Assembly (NCBI GenBank): GCA_026874595.1
Contig: CM049310.1
Coordinates: forward strand, 29,699,558 to 29,763,557
DNA from: Sipunculus nudus
Lineage: Eukaryota > Annelida > Sipuncula > Golfingiida > Sipunculidae
Direction: 5' to 3'
DNA length: 64,000 nucleotides
The position numbers and the translations under genes are program-made. Below the pieces are notes generated by a model. The model was not told the origin of the DNA and did no database searches. It saw only the letters and a list, made by a program, of their open reading frames with translations. The first letter of the stretch is position 1; the number at the start of each line of letters is the position of its first letter. Positions 37,636 through 48,676 of the stretch are shown piece after piece.

Positions 37636-39629
37636 TCAACCACGTCGTCCAAACCTCCCAGCACGGCCATCGGACATCCGGGACCGTCCACCAAACCTTG
37701 GCCTGTCAGGTCTTCCAGGTCTCCGCTCCTGTTCGGGTTCCTGTCCGTCACCCTCGGGCCTCTCTCCCTGGCCAGGACGACGGTCTGGACGTCCTCCGTG
37801 GTGAGGTCGACGTCCCCCAGGACGGGTCCCTTGTGGACGGCCCTCTCTCTCCTCACAGCCCTCACAGAAGTAGGCCTGCACGGCGGTACCGTTGTACACG
37901 TATTCACCGGGTCCGCGGGTACAGTTGCCGTCACGGACACATGACACTTGTTTAATGGTGGATCCGGTCGTGGGGTCGCTTACGGAACAAGCCAGCATGT
38001 ACTAAAGAAAAAGAAGAAAAATATAAACTTCCTTCATGTTGCCTAAGACCATAGATTATAATTATAGATTACTGATACATAATAGATTTCAATTATATAA
38101 ATAAGTTGATCCATAAAACATGGAATAAGAGAAGTTTTTACCTTCGCAATTACGATTGAAGAAAATATCGTTTTAATTTTAAAGCTTTCAGCAGATTTAA
38201 CTTTAAACATATGCCACAGGGGTCAATTATTACCAGTGTGAATAAATATATACGAATATGCACATGAAGTTCTGATACACTAACGATTGGTATATGAGTA
38301 AATGTATAAATGGCGTAAAGAATTGTTTCTTGGATCCAGTGTTTAATAGGTTTTTCGGTATCGAGTGCATTATTGATACCTATTTCTCGGTATATACCTA
38401 CCCAAGCAGGATGTTGACAGAAGATGTCCTCAGCCTCGCTCTGGGAAGCAGGAGGCAGTACGTCCTCTGTCAGAGGCTCCGGACGTCCGGTGGTCGGACC
38501 GTCAGCGCCACCTTCAGGGAGGGGAATCTCCGGCATCTCGGGCATCTCTTCATCTGGAGTCTGGTCGCTATCGGTAGGACCTCTACCCCCGGGACCACGG
38601 CGACTATAGGCGGGTACACACATGTGTTCCCTGGGGGCAGGACGGCCGCTACAGAAGGTGAAGTTGTACGTCTGTCCGTCTTTCTGGATCTGTACAGGTC
38701 CGCGGGTACAGGTGGTGTTGACTGGACATGCTTTGTTCTTCAGCTGGTTGCCGTCAGCGTCCTCGACCAGACATGCGTGACGGGCCTGTCAAGAGGAATA
38801 TACTATGAATATTGTTTTAAAATATATCACTATAGACAATATATTTCAAGTAAAAATAATTTTACCCATGTAAACATACTTTTTTAGATTTGACTAACGT
38901 ATGGATTATGTTTTTTCTTCAACAGTTGTTTCCATTAAGAGGAAAACTATCATATTATAATTTTAACACCGAATGTAATTTCCTGTATTTCTTTGCAACT
39001 GATATATTTTATGTCGATCAGGACTGTAGCAGTATAAACTGGTTTTGGGGTTGAGTGCATGTTTACTGATTTTAAACACATGGTATAGCACTTACTGCGA
39101 AAAATTGCAAAAGGGAAGTCCAACTACTATTCATCATTGTTCAACATTAATATTAAATATCACTTTGAAAGGTTTTAAACATATATGTATTTATAAACAC
39201 CTAGACTTTATAAACTCTTCAAGAATTTATATTTAATTTCATCAATATGTTAACACCTCTTGTTACGGACATTACATTTGTTATCATTTATCAACAAAGA
39301 ACATGGACGTAGTCAGAAATATACATTTTTCACCAGGTAATCAAGCATAGGACACCTACCATTCCGCACTGTTTTCGGCCTCCGTCTCTGCCGGAGGGAC
39401 CTTTTCCTGAGGGACCCCGTCCTCCCTCCTCACTGCTGTCTTCCTCGCTGCTACTGTCCCTCCGGCCACCAAATCCTCTGAACCTTGACCCCGCGTCCTC
39501 TTCACTACTGCTGCTGTCCCCTCTCCAGGGGCGTACACCCTGGGGTCTCCCACGCCCCCATTTCCGGGCGTCCGACAGTACCGCCAGACAGGCAAGACAG
39601 GCTACAGCCAAGGCCAGCTTGAAATGCAT
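37636..39629 (-). CDS. Gene B: secreted RGDS/Cys-module/RG-rich protein
   Basis: Coding exons are 39360-39629, 38402-38785 and 37636-38001 (90, 128 and 121 sense codons, about 339 residues). Introns are phase 0 with GTAGGT donors. The ATG at 39627-39629 lies 8 nt inside the exon after a TTTTCAG acceptor. After the signal peptide (ALAVACLACLAVLSDA) come RKWGRGRPQGVRPW, the motif RGDSSSSEED and acidic serine clusters with several S-x-E sites. Exon 2 holds the first Cys module (CPVNTTCTRGP, YNFTFC), CVPAY and a Pro/Glu linker ending FCQHPAW. Exon 3 holds the second module (VRDGNCTRGPGEYVYNGT, FCEGCEE) and a Gly/Arg/Pro tail ending RFGRRG. There are 12 cysteines in the mature chain. It pairs head-to-head with gene C about 2.2 kb away. 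Function is unknown. Confidence 0.88.
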
Positions 39630-40234
39630 TATGAATTCTGAAAATATAAATTGTAATGAATTAAACAAGTTAAATCAAGAAGAGGCATTTTCATGCATTT
39701 TGTAGTCTGAAAGTAAAGCACTTGAAATTACTTTATCAATGCATATTTCATACATGAAAAATGAATTATATTATTGTATAATGAATCGATATGTATAATA
39801 ACCAAAACAAACCATCAGTATTATGAACAAAACAAACATCAGTTATGTGTATCAGTTATGTTGTTTTTACTTTAAGTAAACGTGTCAATAGATAACAAGA
39901 TGTAGGGAATATATAAGTCTAACTAATTTTGATAAAGACCCAGTTGGGTTTTCTTACTAGTTATTGAAGTATTGGTGTTAGACAGTCAGCATACAGGACT
40001 TCCCGCGTGTGCATTTATATGTATCAAAATAATTTTAGAATTAAAATTAGAAATATCTTTAAATAGCTCGTCGAAAACAAATTATTCCCTTCATTTTTTT
40101 TAGTTGTATTATGACACATTAAAATTAAATTCTTTGGAAAGCCCGAATTGGACTTAAAAGAAAAAGGTCTAACATTTCATTTATGAGGAGGTTAGCTATA
40201 TATATATACATATTTTAGATAATTATACGCTCAC

Positions 40235-40317
40235 CTGAGTTTATGCCCGTCTATAAAAGTTGAGCTAAGTCAGTCTTGTGGTAGTTTCTGGCCATTTGTA
40301 AGCCTTGGGGTTATATA
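40235..40317 (-). promoter_or_regulatory. Gene B core promoter and non-coding first exon
   Basis: A minus-strand TATATAA box (40311-40317) is followed by a roughly 53-nt exon that ends at 40235 in AACTCAG before a GTGAGC donor. The box and donor differ from those of A, C and E (TATATATA, GTAAGT). The exon start is inferred from TATA spacing. Confidence 0.55.
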
Positions 40318-40624
40318 CAGTGTGATACCTTGAGAGATCGTGATGTTCTTGGCGGTCAGGTGACTGTTAACGCTCACCTGACGATTATTAATTCTAGACT
40401 GAGTCATACCGCACCGTCATAACCAAACTCCCGGACGGCCATACCAAGCCGGCCGCCATGGGGGAACATGGTCATTATAAACAGCTTGACGTTCACTATA
40501 CCTGTCAAATACAAAATTAAAAAAATCATTTAAACTATATACCTGTCCTGCTACACAATGAACAAGCATAATACATGCCATGCTGAGACATTTTTGTTAC
40601 AGAGATGGTTAAACATTTCGTACC

Positions 40625-40628
<4 letters not shown>

Positions 40629-40674
<46 letters not shown>

Positions 40675-41008
40675 TTACTAATACCGCATATATCTGTTTA
40701 CAAACGAAGAAAGAGAGGTTTATTAATACCGTATATATATATGTTTATAAATGAAAGAAAGATAAGTTTATTAATACTGCATATATATGTTTATAAATGT
40801 GTGAGAGACTGAAGTTTATTAATACCGCATATATTTGTTTATAAATGAGAAAGAGAGAGAGAGAGAATTGTATTAATCCGAATACATATGTTTATAAATG
40901 GGAGAGAGAGGTAACAGCACATATATGTTGATATATGAGGATAGAATTTTATTAATATCGCATATTTATGTTTATAAATGGGAGAGAAAGAAATTTATTA
41001 ATACCGCA

Positions 41009-41085
<77 letters not shown>

Positions 41086-41130
41086 TTATAAATGAGAGAG
41101 AGAGAGAGAGGATTTTATTATTAAATGTTT
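40629..41130. repeat. GA microsatellite, ~55-bp minisatellite and TA run between genes B and C
   Basis: A (GA)n run is followed by about seven diverged units with consensus TTTATTAATACCGCATATAT then GTTTATAAATGAGAGAGA, interrupted by a long (TA)n tract at about 41011-41078. The array sits between the two divergent promoters. The same array occurs in unit 2. Confidence 0.88.
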
Positions 41131-41239
41131 ATAAAATGCACATTGATATCTCCCTTTGACACTCTCAGGCTTACAGTAAAGCCTAGTCCTCAAAGTAATG
41201 AATGCGATGAGTATCAGAGAGTTCATTTAATTAATATAC

Positions 41240-41290
<51 letters not shown>
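41240..41290. repeat. (TA)n microsatellite
   Basis: A simple TA repeat in the spacer between genes B and C, shorter in unit 2 (56543-56564). Confidence 0.93.
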
Positions 41291-42391
41291 CGGGTACTCC
41301 GCTAATTATTGATAGATACTAACGCCATACATTAAAGAAATATTCAATACATATTTTAGATAACGATATATTAATATATTAAAGAAAGTGACAGGGCAAG
41401 GACACCGATCACATGTACACAAAGTCAAGTTTTCCTGTCGCTGATTGTATGTAAGTCGCCTAAATGTTATGACAAACACGGTCTGATAACAGCACTGTAA
41501 ATACTTAGGTATTGACAGGAATTGACAAAAAGTTTTAAAAAGTAAACTTACATATTTCATATTTTAAATTATTTATTTTATTTTTTTTTTATTACACAAA
41601 ATATAATGCCGTTTTTATTGTGAAGAGTTCATGAGTGTCAAAGTGTTAGTTACAAGCCGTGTTTTTAGCCCATACAGTAACTGTCAGAGCTCTTTAGATA
41701 TCAAATTGCAATTTCTCTTTGCAAGATTCGGACCCCTGATTAATCGAAACAAGTAGGACTGTGTGCATCTATGTACCTGTTAGTGAATTGTGGAGGTGTA
41801 TTCTCGAGAATATATACATGTATACTGTGCTGACATTAATTTATCTCAGACTGCTACATACTGGAAATGCTTGTCCTTAAAGGTCATTTTGGTTAACCAT
41901 CTTGTTACCTTGATGCCCCCCCCCCCACCAAATGGCTTTTTGGTGTATATTACACTTATGTTACTAAAATAAAATATATAATGCTGATTTTGTCGATAAA
42001 TGGCAGACTGAAGCATGAACATTTAAGGTCGAAAATCGATGGTACCCTCCTTTTGGTTTAACCTGACGCACGTGCTGGGTTATCAGGTGCTACTTGAACA
42101 GAGCTGATTATTTACACAACGACAATAAACATATGTTAACGTTTGACGCATCATGCCGGCATTTGTTTGCTATAGTGTTGGCTAGGTGTATTGTATACAT
42201 CATTCACAAGACCGCTACACGCAGTCACGCCCAGACCATGTGATCACATGACCGTTACGAGTGACGCACCCTGTACAAAAAAAATATAACTTGACAAGAA
42301 GGGGGCATTTCATGACGTGTATATGGCTAAGTTTGCTCACCATCTAAATATAGCTCTTACAATTCACCCCCTGGCATACGAAAGTAAAGAC

Positions 42392-42541
42392 CACGTGATT
42401 TGACGGGCGGCGGGCCGTGACGAGACGTGACGTAGCTAGAGTCGGGGAGGTGTATATATACAGGTCCACCCGGAGCAAGGACTCAACAGAACTCAACGCC
42501 ACGCAGAAGTCTTATAGTATACCAAGTAACAGACGAATAAG
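42392..42541 (+). promoter_or_regulatory. Gene C promoter and non-coding first exon
   Basis: In order: an E-box CACGTG (42392-42397), a CRE-like TGACGTA (42428-42434), TATATATA (42453-42460), and an exon starting near 42483 with GGACTCAACAGAACTCAACG and ending AATAAG at 42541 before GTAAGT. The block is nearly identical upstream of gene E, while some adjacent bases differ. The start point is inferred from the TATA distance. Confidence 0.65.
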
Positions 42542-42991
42542 GTAAGTTACCTCAAAGTATAGAATAAACGATAAAATACAAACTTTATTGTGGCTGCACG
42601 CGTGGTTCAAATGATGTCATTGATAACATTCAATAGCATTTAACTGACGGATTTTATGAAATATGAAATACACTGTAGTCTTTGAAGCTGTACGACTGCA
42701 TTTTGCTGTAAAAGCTGGGCTTCTGGATATCCTGAGTTTGAAGATACCAACTGCGTTTACTACAACTAAATGCAAACGAACACTTCAGTAAAACAACAAA
42801 TTGCTGTATCAATTATTAAATATCAATTATCGAGTAAATTAGCGGCAAAACAAGACAACACATTTATATATATATGTTTTATTCAACAATAGGAAATTTA
42901 ATGTTAATGGATATTATTATTATTGATGTGTTATTGTTTTTATAACATATACAATTATCCATTATTTATTATATTTTATTTCAGAGCAAAA

Positions 42992-44851
42992 ATGCACCTT
43001 AAGCTGACCTTGGCTGTGGCCTGCCTTGCCTGTCTGGTGATATTGTCGGACGCCCGGAGGTGGGGGCGTGGGAGACCACAGGGTGTACGCCCCTGGAGAG
43101 GGGACAGCAGCAGTGGTGACGAGGACGCGGGGTCAAGGTTCAGAGGATTTGGTGGCCGGAGGGAGAGTAGCAGCGATGAAGACAGCAGTGAAGAGGGAGG
43201 ACGGGGTCCCTCAGGAAAAGGTCCCTCCGGCAGAGACGGGGGTCGAAAACAGTGTGGAATGGTTGGTGTTCTTATACTGATGTATCAGCATAAAACATAT
43301 TAGATCTATGCTCTTAATTTGGTAAATTTATGATGACAAATCTATGTTTGTAACAAGATTTCTTCAGATATTGATGCAAATATTGAATAATACATACATA
43401 CACACACATATATATATTTAAAAATCTCAATTAAAAAAAAACTTAAAAGCTTTTAGAATGATATTAGTATTAATGATGATATTCTGTATAATATTTTTAT
43501 TTGAAAGGCTGATGTAGAAGTTCCGCTATAAACAAAAAAACATTCATAATGTCCAAATCATGCCTTATTATTTTACTTCAATGTAGTAATTTTATATACG
43601 CCGATGTTACAGAGAGTGAATGTTACATCGGATATTATAAGCTTTAACGATATTCCGTATGGTGAATTATGAATATTTGTATCTTGACAGGCCCGTCACG
43701 CATGTGTGGTCGAGGACGCTGACGGAAACCAGCTGAAGAACAAAGCATGTCCGGTGAACACCACCTGTACCCTCGGACCTGTACAGATCCAGAAAGACGG
43801 ACAGACGTACAACTTCACCTTCTGCAGCGGCCGTCCTGCCCCCAGAGAACACATGTGTGTACCCGCCTGTAATCGCCGTGGTCCCGGGGGTAGAGGTCCT
43901 ACTGATAGCGACCAGATTCCAGATGAAGAGATGCCCGAGATGCCGGAGATTCCCCTCCCTGAAGGTGGCGCTGACGGTCCGACCACCGGACGTCCGGAGC
44001 CTCTGACAGAGGCCGTGCTGCCTCCTGCTACCCAGAGCGAGGCTGAGGACATCTTCTGTCAACATCCTACTTGGGTAGGTTTTTACCGAGAAATAGGTAT
44101 CAATAATGGACTCAATACCGAGAAACCTGTAAAACAATGGATCCAAGAAAAAATCCTATACGCCCTTCATACATTTACGTACATATAGACCAGTCGTAAA
44201 TGTTTCAGGACTTCATGTGCATATTCTTATACGTTTAATCACACTTTATTCTATAAAGGACTCCTGTGGCATATGTTTAAAGATAAATATCCTGAAAGAT
44301 TTAAAATTAAAACGATATTCCTACATCGTATGTTCGAAGAAAAAAACTTGTCCTTTTTCATGTTATTACGGTCAATTAATTTATATAATTGAATTCTATA
44401 ATTTATCAGTAATCTATAATTATAAAAATATTCTAAGGTTTGAGGGAACATGAAGGAAGTTTATATTTTTCTTCTTTTTCTTTAGTACATGCTGGCCTGT
44501 TCAGTGAGCGACGCCGCCACCGGAGCCACTATTAAACAAGTGTCGTGTGTCCGTGACGGCAACTGCACCCGCGGACCCGGTGAGTACGTATACAATGGTA
44601 CCGTCGTGCAGGCCTACTTCTGTGAGGGCTGTGAGGAGAGAGAGGACCGTCCACAAGGGGCCCGTCCTTGGGGACGTCGACCTCACCCCGGAGGACGTCC
44701 AGACCGTCGTCCTGGTCAGGAAGAGAGACCCGAGGGTGACGGAAAGGAACCCGGACAGGAGCGGACACCTGGGAGACCTGATAGGTCCAGGTTTGGAGGA
44801 CGGTCCCGGATGTCCGGTGGCCGTGCTTGGAGGTTCGGACGACGTGGTTGA
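42992..44851 (+). CDS. Gene C: secreted RGDS/Cys-module protein with an extra cysteine
   Basis: Coding exons are 42992-43261, 43691-44074 and 44486-44851 (90, 128 and 121 sense codons, about 339 residues), with phase-0 introns. A TTTCAG acceptor precedes AGCAAAAATG. The signal peptide is TLAVACLACLVILSDA, then RGRPQGVRPWRGDSSSGDED and the SSSDEDSSEEGG cluster. Exon 2 module: CPVNTTCTLGP, with Leu replacing the usual Arg. CVPAC replaces the CVPAY of A and B, so the mature protein has 13 cysteines, an odd number. Exon 3 ends RAWRFGRRG. The first coding donor is GTTGGT, weaker than the GTAGGT of its paralogues; reading through would add about a dozen residues before a stop at 43301. The poly(A) signal is at 44903. 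Confidence 0.88.
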
Positions 44852-44886
44852 TTCAGTAAAATGAATTTATTCCACAAATTAGACCC

Positions 44887-44902
44887 GTCATGGTAATGTG
44901 AC
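44887..44902 (+). promoter_or_regulatory. Conserved 3' UTR hairpin element, gene C
   Basis: GTCATGGTAATGTGAC lies 36 nt after the stop. The single change from gene E (A to G) keeps pairing as a G-U wobble. Confidence 0.6.
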
Positions 44903-44908
44903 AATAAA
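44903..44908 (+). promoter_or_regulatory. Poly(A) signal of gene C
   Basis: AATAAA follows the conserved hairpin directly. The aligned position downstream of gene E reads AAGAAA. Confidence 0.65.
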
Positions 44909-45258
44909 CTGACGTTAATCCTATGGATTTTTATATTTGTAAAATACGAATATACTTTTTATACACAATGAGTGTCTGAAGGTTAATATGTTCACAACGA
45001 GGCTAAAGTTCATCTTTAATATATTATTTTGTCATTTCTATAATAATTTCATTTTTTTTAAAAAATAAAATGACTTCATTTACATGTACTTGGCTAGTTT
45101 TGTTGTGTTTTGCACAGTCATGAAAGACCACAATGTGTATTTCTTATTTCCTAACTGAATAGACCGGAGAAGGTCCCTATGCTTTAAACAGATTAAAAAT
45201 CTCAGCCAATAGCAGATATGGTACAAGTACATTTATACTGTGACTCAGTGGGCTATGT

Positions 45259-45322
<64 letters not shown>
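45259..45322. repeat. (TA)n microsatellite
   Basis: A TA run downstream of gene C, at the position matching 60360-60413 after gene E. Confidence 0.95.
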
Positions 45323-45329
<7 letters not shown>

Positions 45330-45334
<5 letters not shown>

Positions 45335-47510
45335 ATTATATAAGAGACGGAGATTTTCTTAGTAGGGAACGAATTCCAGAGCTGGATGTACAATGTGATA
45401 CCACGCACTCTTTGGTCTAATTACACTTCTTTGCTCTGTACGCACCCTGGTGTTAGAACCCCGAAAATCTTGCTGTACAAAACAATGGTTAAATGAGAGG
45501 AGAACTGGGACGAGTGCAGAATAGAATAGAAGTACAAATGGCTAAAAAGTTTGATTTGACAAATATTGGGATTGTGGAAAGTCAGTCAATATAACAATAC
45601 TTGTTTTATACTTGGTCTGTGTGTCGGTCTGCCTATTCAGGTACAATACGTATTGTGATACACTCAATTCAATACACGATACGTATTGACGGTACGCTCC
45701 GTTTTGCAATATACATGTATATCATTTTCTAAATAAAAGCTCTGAGGATAAAATGTTTCTTAAATATTCTGCATTTATGCTGGATATTAAATAAATCATT
45801 AAACACTTGTTTATACAAACACATGAGTAACAAATCTGTATTTTATATATAATGTCATTTCAAGCAAGCATATCTATATATAAAAAACCTCGGTAGGCTT
45901 GACTGTTCCCTTGAGGGGATGGGGGTTGGGTGGATAGATAATTATTTCAGAGGATGAGCCCCATTTGGCCTTTGGTAAATGGCTTACGGATACGTAATAT
46001 GTTGGCACAAACATTTTCTAAGTTGAGGTATAATGATGGACTATTAAGCAAAATACATGCACTATTGTGATCACAGAATTAAAAAAAAATAATGGTACCA
46101 GAATGTAATATGAGTATCGTAATCATCAGTATCGAGGAAGGTCAGTAATCATGTGCATGGTTGCGGAGAAGGTGGGCATGCATGTTCCCCTAAAACTGTA
46201 GGGATGGGGACAAAGTATAATTGGAGCAAAATATCATTTGTCCCCCTCACTTTTTTGTGGCTTGTCATCGGAGCCCTGACATGCGCATTCTTTTTTAAGG
46301 TTATAGTTTAAGTTATACTTGTACCCATATTTATTATCAGTCTTTGTTCTTTCCGCTATACGACAAAGACAGCATGCAAAGCGTATCGGTAACCATATAG
46401 ACATTGCGTATCGATATATCGGTATAGTGATATAGTCCTATAATTTACGTAACTGTAAGCATCTATGTTTTTTAACCCTTTATACTTTAAAAAATAATAA
46501 TAACAGTTATATGTCTCCTTAAAAAGAGATATATACACAGTAAAACTGGGTGTAGTGGGTGACATGGGGACCATAACTTCTCGCAAGTCCCCTTTTTTCT
46601 TGTTAATTGAATCCGATTATATTACGAACGCTGCCCCTGAATTAGAGCAAGTGTTGTGCTACTGTAGGTATAGCAGGGACTAATTTTAATAAAATATCGG
46701 CATGTCGGAAAAGTTGGATTGTGGGTGACAAAACGGAGACTTTCCAGCTTTTGAATTTAAGCTTTTAATTTAAAAAAAAAAACATGATCTATATCCCTGT
46801 GAAATTCAAGCAGAAGACCAGCCGACAAGATAATGACTGACACGCCATGTCAGTCTCTCATTATCGTTATGTGGACCCTTGTCACGACGTCAGTTTTCTA
46901 TCGGTCCAGTGAACATTCCCTATATAATAAACATGGATATTATTCATAATATATATTATTTATAATAATAAAGATATTTACATTTCATATTTATATTTAA
47001 TGATAATAACCCAGAGCAGTTATTTCTCTGTATGGTAGTACAGGAACTATTAATGTTTACGAAGTTTATGATTTCTATTATAACTTGTGTTTGTAAGACT
47101 TTACCTAGATGTGTGAACATTAACGTGTATCTTTGTTGTTCTATAAGAATGCATCACTAACATTGTTCAAGCCATACTGTATTTTTAAAAGTACTGAGCT
47201 AATATTTATAATAATTATCTATATAATTAATACAGAGTTGGGTTTTTTCTAGACCACGGTTTACCTGCTTCCGTTCCGATTTCACTCTCCAAATTCGGCA
47301 GACGTATCAGTGGTGTGCTCTTCGAGGACAAGTTTGTTTTATTTTGCGGGATTATGCCCTATTAAGCTGAAAAATTAATAATTTTAATATTTCCACATTA
47401 GGTGTCCCTATTTCTTTTGTGGTGCAAGGTCCTCCACGCCTGTGACGCTTTTTCAGGAGCCACCTCGGGGATTTTCACCGTGGGCAGCGCGCATGTCCTG
47501 CCCAAAAGGC
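45330..47510. other. Duplicon flank downstream of gene C, no gene supported
   Basis: Colinear with about 60600-62950. The segment contains a block with 'gagacggagattttcttagt' (45344) shared by both units, plus short AT-rich frames without domains. Nothing suggests a working gene. Confidence 0.55.
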
Positions 47511-47872
47511 ATTTGTTACAACCCATAATGTAAAAACCGGCCCATAATGTAATAACGGCCCATAATGTAATAAAAAACGGCCCATATTGTAATAACGGCC
47601 CATATTGTAATAAAAACGACCCATATTGTAATAATTATACCCTACCCATATTGTAATAAAACGGGAAGTGGGAAAAACGACCCATATTGTAATAACATAT
47701 TTATATTGTAATAACATATGTTTAAGCTCAAGAATGACAGAGCACACGCTTTGTGTTATTTACATAATATCCTGCCCCCTCCCATACCCTGTCCATGAAC
47801 CTGTTACTAACCTTAATGAAACCATGGTTCACAATTGAATAAAAAAATATTTTCATACACTAAAATATAACG

Positions 47873-47875
<3 letters not shown>

Positions 47876-47934
<59 letters not shown>

Positions 47935-47956
47935 TATTTTTATTATTTTGATAATA

Positions 47957-47996
<40 letters not shown>

Positions 47997-47998
47997 AC
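47876..47998. repeat. (TAA)n and (TA)n microsatellites inside the element
   Basis: A long TAA trinucleotide run followed by TA repeats, inside the 47514-49114 insertion. Confidence 0.95.
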
Positions 47999-48580
47999 GT
48001 ATATATAACAGTTTTCATAGTACCCATGTATGCGTATTAGCCCCCCCCCCCCCCCCCCCTACAACTTTCGAATTTCTAGATCCACCACTAATCATGGGCC
48101 CCTGCCCTCCCTCAAACCTGGTTACGCCCCTGAATCTCCCCCGCTCTGCGCCCTATGATCAACCTCTAGAACACAGAAACCGGCATTTTCAAATTGTTGT
48201 TTTGTTGTTTGGGCTATAATTATTTTTAAAAATTAAAACTCTTGAATCGTACGAATGACGCATCCAGGTTTTAACTTCAAATACGTGCGTTGAAAGCTCT
48301 TAATCTATGCGACGTGTTATACATGTTAACCTAAGACATCTCAACCAATGCATATATAGGCACCAAAAAATTGCAGCAGTACCTCCATTTAAAATTTCCA
48401 AATCTCGGGAGGTTTCGAGAGATCATATAAAATATTCTCTATGATACATTTAGCAAAACGCACTGAAATTTAAACTTTCATTTATATTTTAAAAAGAATT
48501 AAAATACATTAAAATGTATCGATAATGAGAGTTTTGTATATTTTATCTGTTAAAATTGACAAAATATTTACATTTTGGCG

Positions 48581-48586
<6 letters not shown>

Positions 48587-48618
<32 letters not shown>

Positions 48619-48624
48619 ATATAA

Positions 48625-48671
<47 letters not shown>

Positions 48672-48676
48672 TATAT
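48587..48676. repeat. (TA)n microsatellite inside the element
   Basis: TA repeats with minor interruptions, within the 47514-49114 insertion. Confidence 0.93.

Noticed and set aside
43667-44146. Long antisense frame across exon 2 of gene C, with equivalents over A, B, D and E exons
   Set aside because: It is a shadow of the GC-rich exon. The sense strand has the splice sites, cysteine pattern and signal peptide; the antisense frame is broken by introns and has no start logic.
47475-47747. Asn-Met-Gly-Arg-Tyr-rich repeat proteins at both ends of the 47.5-49.1 kb insert (also 48908-49183)
   Set aside because: They are translations of the subterminal transposon motif, on opposite strands at the two ends.
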